This document shows positions 44,452 through 49,575 of a stretch of DNA of 49,575 nt, one piece after another. Location of the stretch: contig MNCI01011334.1 in NCBI GenBank assembly GCA_015680685.1, positions 3,563 to 53,137 of the forward strand. Reading direction: 5' to 3'. The stretch is from Gnetum montanum. Taxonomy: Eukaryota > Streptophyta > Gnetopsida > Gnetales > Gnetaceae. The position numbers and the translations under genes were made by a program. The notes beneath the pieces were generated by a model. The model ran no database searches and was not told where the DNA came from. It saw only the letters and a program-made list of their open reading frames with translations. The first letter of the stretch is position 1. Each line of letters starts with the position of its first letter.

Positions 44452-45577
44452 TGTTGATTGTTTGGTATGTCAAAACCTTAGAAAATAGAAAGTGTGGAAA
44501 AGATATTACAGGACTAAGAAAGGTTAAGACAAGGACTCTATGAGATTAAGACAAAAGCTTAGATGAAGAAATCATGATTGAGATAAGAATGTCATTATGC
44601 CTAGAAAAGAAGAAAGATGAGATCAAGATGAGAGCTAAGTTATCAATCTAAGATGACAAAAGTCTCAACTAAGATTAAATATGTTAAGGATGCAAAATGT
44701 TAAAGAATGTGTGTAAATATCTACCTATATGTTCCAAAAGATCAACAAACATCCTAGAGATGAAAGCTTAGTATCAAGATGGACATCCCACAAAAATAGT
44801 AGATGTTCCAATTGCTATCAAGACATCCTAGCTAGGACCTCCCAAATGAGAATTCCTCTATTGGGACATCCCACCTACAAGTAGCCAATTTTTAGTGAGA
44901 CATTCCAAGCTCAAATAGAATGTTTCAATTGGCCATTTCCTAGCCATTGGATGAATTTTGAGGGCTATTTGGAAAGGAAAAATGCTATAAAATAGAAGGG
45001 ATATTCATGAAAATAATAAACATTTTTCATTGGAATATTCAACCATTGTATACATCAAGTGAATTTGTTTGTTCCTCATTTCTCCATCATTTGTAAATTT
45101 TTTTAGGTGAGCCTAAGTGTAAGGAATTTATAAAGTGCAGTTACATTCTTTCCTTAATTCATTTTCTCTTTGTAGCCCTATGGAGTTAATCTTCTTGTAT
45201 GAAGACATCTTGTGAGCTTGTTGGGACCTTGTGGGGTTAAGTGTGCTTCTAGTGAGAAAACACTTCATGTAGAGCTCACATCATTGTAATGGTTGTGGAT
45301 CCATGAAACCACATTTTGAGCTTATTGGGACCTTGTGGTGATGAGTCTATTTTCTACATGAAAAAACTCTATGCAGAGCTCAAAATTTTTAAAGGTTTGG
45401 GTTTCTTATAAACTACATTTTTAAAGGAATAAAGTCTAAAGGTGTGTAGAGATTCTACTCTTTGATTGTGAACATATCCAAGTTGGGAAACAACATAAAT
45501 TTGTATGTAGCTTTGGTTGTCATGGTTACTCAATTTTGGGAACTTATTCAACCCCCCTTCTAAGTTCTCTATTCTCA
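44452..45577 (+). repeat. E4 3' LTR
   Basis: 1126 bp, from TGTTGATTGTTTGG to CTCA. Aligns with 39029-40172. The TATA box is intact (44986), but most GAGACA/TGTCTC words present in the 5' LTR have mutated here. Confidence 0.85.
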
Positions 45578-48050
45578 AAAATTATTAAACTCTTATTGAG
45601 GAATGAAAGGCTCAATCATTCTCTATCCAATAACCCATACTTCCAATAGGGTAATCTGCACAAGCAAAGATGGCCAACAACTCACACTTGTAGAAGAACA
45701 AATTCAAGCAATCAATGATAAATTAATCATATCCATAGTTATTATGGAACTAAATTTTGACCAATTGATGAAGTTTTCACTCATAAGAGTTCAATACCAA
45801 TTATAGGCATTACCATTTTAGCATAAACTTTCTACAAATAGTAACTAATATCTGGGAGAGACCTATTGCTTATGACATAACAAATAAGATGATGCCACAA
45901 TTAAGATTGTGTTGTATCTAGTTGAAACAATTGAAAAGGCATTGAATCTTATAAATGTTAGAGTTAACATAGCCTAGATATCCACAAGGTCAAATATATA
46001 TGCCACAATGTTTTGGCTATACAGAGCATATGAAATGATGAAGAAGAAATACAATGGATTATCCATTGCTAAAAATATCTATTTCAAGATTGGTACCTAC
46101 CACATATTTCTTACCAATAAGCTAAATAGAATTTTCATGTATGCTACTAAGAATTACAATTTTTAGAAATTCAAAGAAAATTTGAAAAGACGAAGTTGCG
46201 GAAATTGACACTTCCATTTCCTTATTTAATAAGAAAACTATGCAAATAGGTAGACATTTAAGCATATACCAATGACATACCAAGAAAAGCCCCAAGTGCA
46301 TCTTATGATGAAATCTATAAGCTAATGTTATCAAAGAAATATCAAGCAAAAAAGGCACCAAGAATAGATGTTAGATAAATATCATCACTAGCAGCCAAGA
46401 TACCAACCACATGTATAGAATAAGTAAGATCTAGTGTTCCAGCAGTAAAATAAAAAGATTATAGACCTTCTATGAGCCATTTACAACAAATTTTTGACAC
46501 TGTAAGCTAGGGAAGTAGGAAAATATCAAGCATGTATAGACTTAGGAAGAATTCTAGGAATCTTGTAATCTCAACAGGACTAGTCAGTGGTTAAGTTTTC
46601 TTTTAAGATAAAGAAGAAGAGAAAACATAATAAATTTTAGGTACCACTACATCATTCTCACTGACATTGGAAATAGGAGAAAGAGTCACAATGATGGTTA
46701 TGAAACACAAAGATGCACAAGGAGAAATAGAGTTGATAATTAATCACATCAAAAAATCCTTTCATATTTCTATTATGCTACTAATAGATTTTGAAAAAGC
46801 TAAGAATGCCTAGACCATTGTAGGACCATTTGTCAATGATAAGAAGAAAAGAAAAGAAGTAATATCTACTAAAGAGCATGAAGATGCCCTAGATAGATTG
46901 TTGTAAATAGGTTAAGTTGTGAAGAACCTTTTTGACATTCCCAATGATATCAAAATAGTTTATTCTAAATAAATCTCTACAAAATGAAATTTAGTTGTTG
47001 TAGATATAAGTTTACAACATGTTGAGTTGGAGATTCATAGGCTACAAGATTAGTTACCCCAATTTAGAATGAAATAGATCTAACTAACTACATCATGCCC
47101 AAACATATTGGCATCTTCAAGAATTAACACATAAAGCAACTAATGGCTAAATAACATCATCTTAAGATGGAAAGAGAAAAAGAAACTCAAGATGCATTAG
47201 TAGTAAATATAAAAAGATACAGTCATTCTAAAGTAATCACAAAGCTAGAATTAGAGAAAAATAACTTGATGTAGATAATAAAATGTTGATAAATATGGAA
47301 AAATATATGACCATGTTAGAGGAAATTCTACATCAACTAAGAAAGGATTTTATCCATATTAACCTGGAAGTGAGGCAATTGGCCCAAAAAAAAAATAGAA
47401 TCCTATTAATGGAAGAAGTTTACAAAATTTGTCAAAATTCTATTATAGAAATTAACACATTAAAAAAATAAGTCCAAGAAACATCACAAATTAAAGAAAC
47501 ATTTCAAAGACTAGATAGGCATGTATAAGTAGGTAAATTAAAAGGGGATCTAAATGATAAAGACCAAGATCAACCTAGCTATATAGTAGCTTCCAAATTG
47601 GTAATTCATTTTGGAAAATCTAACCTTGGTCCATCAAGAAGAATTGAAGGTCAAGGAATTTCATATTAAAGATTTAATAGAGTACATGGAGTTGGTAAAC
47701 CTACACTATGCTATCTTGGCCATAATAATAATAGGCTGATCCAAGACTAAACTAGAATAATAATTGGCTACCATGTATTTACTATATGAGAAAAAGTTTA
47801 TACATAGAATATTCTCAACAAATGTTATGTATTGCTACCTCCAAAATCCAAGTTGTTAAAGCTACCTATCACAATAAAAAAGATGTTATAGCAATCTTAT
47901 CTAGGAGAATGAATGACTACCAAGAATTGCAAAAACTAGTGAAGACCTTTAAAGTTAAGTGCACATAGTTTGTAGCACAATATACAAAGGAAAATGAAAT
48001 CTTTCCTTAGTTTTCATGTCCTTGGAAAGTATGTACACCATAGAATATTC
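45578..48050 (+). pseudogene. Unrecognised retroelement-borne protein, family X copy 2
   Basis: Plus-strand relic that begins directly after E4. The first open piece is 45603-45806 and holds 'IVIMELNFDQLMKFS'. Then come YLGETYCL, stop, HNK (45851-45883); 'YFKIGTYHIFLTNKLNRIFM' (46081-46140); 'LPFPYLI' type sequence, RKLCK and AYTNDI (46200-46285); 'KDYRPSMSHLQQIFDTVS' (46456-46509); and 'LEIGERVTMMVMKHKDAQGE' with IELIINHIKKSF next (46667-46762). Each block has a counterpart in the same order in the minus-strand copy at 1160-2480. Downstream, 46890-47970 continues as polar, coiled-coil-like sequence (for example 47283-47471, 'MLINMEKYMTMLEEILHQLR'). Frameshifts and stops are common. No RT, integrase or zinc finger was found, so function and element type are unknown. 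Confidence 0.55.
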
Positions 48051-49575
48051 TAATATTTTTATGATTAGCTAATGATCCTAGAACAAAGGAAGGAAAATAA
48101 AGGGCCTTGTTAAGCTAATTCTAGTTCAAAAAACTTATTGCACTAGGAAAGAAATCTTATGAACTACTAGTGTAGTAGGAGCTACCACTAGTAGGAATAG
48201 CATAAAGAGCTACATTAATATTTTTAAATACTTCATCAATATTTATTTTTTATTTCATATCTTAAAATTGTAAGCAACATTGTAAATCATATCCTACATG
48301 ATATTTCTGTAACCCACTTGAAATAAGATGCAACACTCAAATTCAATCTGTTATATCAATTATATATGAATATATCATTAATTATGTACAATTCAAAAAT
48401 TCTATAACAAATTTATCCTTATTTTATTAACTCAATGATAAGTTTCTTGTCAGTCATAGGAGTATGATAAATCAATTTTATTAAAAGATCTAAAATATCA
48501 TAGCTTAAGTTATAATTTCACAGATGTAATGTCCTAGATCATGGTTATGCTTATAATACAAGCCTATCATCTTATCAAACTCAACTTTTAGTTGAGCCCT
48601 TAGAAAAATTCTTGTGTTTTATTTTTGTTATTTTACAGTTAGTTGTGAATATCCTCAATGTGATGACTAATAACTAGGCAATAAAGATTGAGATTGTTCT
48701 TCACCATTATATCATTTCATGTAGCTTAAATTCACATGTTTATTATTCTTATAGAAATATTATTTACATATCTATAAGGACACATCTACAAACTATGTTA
48801 AGATATCTTATGCACAACCATAAATGAGCTTTAGATTATTATAATCCTCAATAAATCAATAATTATGAAATGAAGAGACATGAATCCTCTAATCAAATAT
48901 GGACTTAGCCTACTGCACATGAATCAAGAATGATAGGGAATAATTAAAAAATAAAGTTTTAAATACTAAAAATGACTAAGTGTAAAATCACTAGAAAAGT
49001 AATTAAGTATGGATTATAAGAAGCTATGACCATTCAGAAGTATAACGTATATATGAAGGACATAAAATATTGTAACATTATATTTTTGACATGAGAGAAA
49101 AGGTTCTAGTCTACTCTTCAAATGATCAAATTTTTACATTAATAAATGGCTAAGTGTAAAATTCTAAAGTTTTAACTAAATATAAAATACAATGTAAGAG
49201 ATAGAAAAAAAAATCTAAGTATTTCATATGAGAAAATGATCGTAAAATAATAAAATACAAATGCATTGATATGGAAGAATTTTCATAGATCTTTTCCTAA
49301 AAAGTAAGTTGTGGTATTGATGAGTCAAAGTGTTTGCCTTCTATGGAGGGTTAAACTACAAATGTTGGGAGATAAAAACTGTAAATGTGATAGAATTGAT
49401 AAAAGAAGCTTAGATCTTCAGCAAATTATAGATTGTAGGATAGAACTGAATCTTTGGAGAGTTAGGTAATGGATGGAGAAGTTATAGATGCAATATAAAG
49501 TCAATTAGAAGCCAAAACAAGGTTGTTTTGGCCAAGGTTCCCATTATTGACATAAGAGTTCAAAAATTCTAACTC
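48051..49575. other. AT-rich tail, nothing recognised
   Basis: No domain, RNA gene, LTR pair or clear repeat seen. A short word, GGCTAAGTGTAAAAT, recurs near 48975 and 49148. This may be the untranslated end of the element carrying family X copy 2. Confidence 0.4.

Larger units (their letters stand above)
39029..45577 (+). mobile_element. E4: Ty1/copia-type LTR element without recognisable pol
   Basis: A 6.5-kb plus-strand element with LTRs at 39029-40172 and 44452-45577, alignable over their full length. TATA boxes are kept in both copies, the primer site TGGTATTGGAGC lies at 40175, and a purine tract AAAAAGGGAAGGA (44438-44450) abuts the 3' LTR. The interior has a copia gag (40226-41800), then an LTR-like promoter block (42090-42360) and a second ORF relic (42381-44010). 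Protease, integrase, RT and RNase H were not found, although the interior is 4.3 kb. The flanks (AGAAA / AAAAT) do not give a clean target duplication. Confidence 0.8.

Overview
The window looks like intergenic DNA from a large, repeat-rich seed-plant genome, most likely a gymnosperm (conifer-like). It is strongly AT-rich, holds no intact gene, and consists almost entirely of old LTR retrotransposons (Ty3/gypsy and Ty1/copia), one LINE and fragments of captured host genes. All carry many stops and frameshifts. No bacterial, plastid or mitochondrial gene content was seen. Every assignment was made by reading translations by eye; no database search was run.

Layout. 1-1.2 kb: Ty3/gypsy gag-protease relic (+). 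1.16-2.5 kb: an unrecognised element-borne protein relic ('family X', copy 1, -). 3.2-7.3 kb: an element with a proline-rich gag (-) between two similar promoter-like blocks. 7.4-8.2 kb: copia protease/integrase fragment (+). 8.2-10.4 kb: Athila-like protease/reverse transcriptase relic (+). 11.1-14.3 kb: LINE reverse transcriptase relic (+). 14.7-15.7 kb: a diverged repeat pair with a conserved hairpin. 16.2-21.15 kb: a complete non-autonomous LTR element, E1 (+), with paired LTRs, primer site, polypurine tract and matching 5-bp target duplication. E1 carries an apparently intronless copy of a CCR4/angel-type nuclease gene and an unusual GC- and CpG-rich island. 21.3-33.1 kb: a gypsy element, E2 (-), with gag, protease, three tandem repeats and, where pol should lie, about 1.2 kb of leucine-rich-repeat receptor gene in the same sense. 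33.1-36.9 kb: gag-only gypsy element E3 (-); E2 abuts, and may be nested in, its 3' LTR. 36.9-39.0 kb: unassigned AT-rich DNA with a four-copy motif. 39.0-45.6 kb: copia-type element E4 (+) with 1.1-kb LTRs, TATA boxes, primer site, gag and a second ORF relic, but no recognisable pol. 45.6-48 kb: family X, copy 2 (+). 48-49.6 kb: nothing recognised.

The two most interesting themes are repeated host-gene capture (a nuclease in E1, an LRR receptor in E2) by elements lacking their own pol, and family X, whose two copies on opposite strands share a collinear series of conserved blocks that I cannot match confidently to a known family. Two single-N positions (17916, 31292) look like assembly joins; the second is flanked by a perfect 49-bp duplication that is probably artificial.
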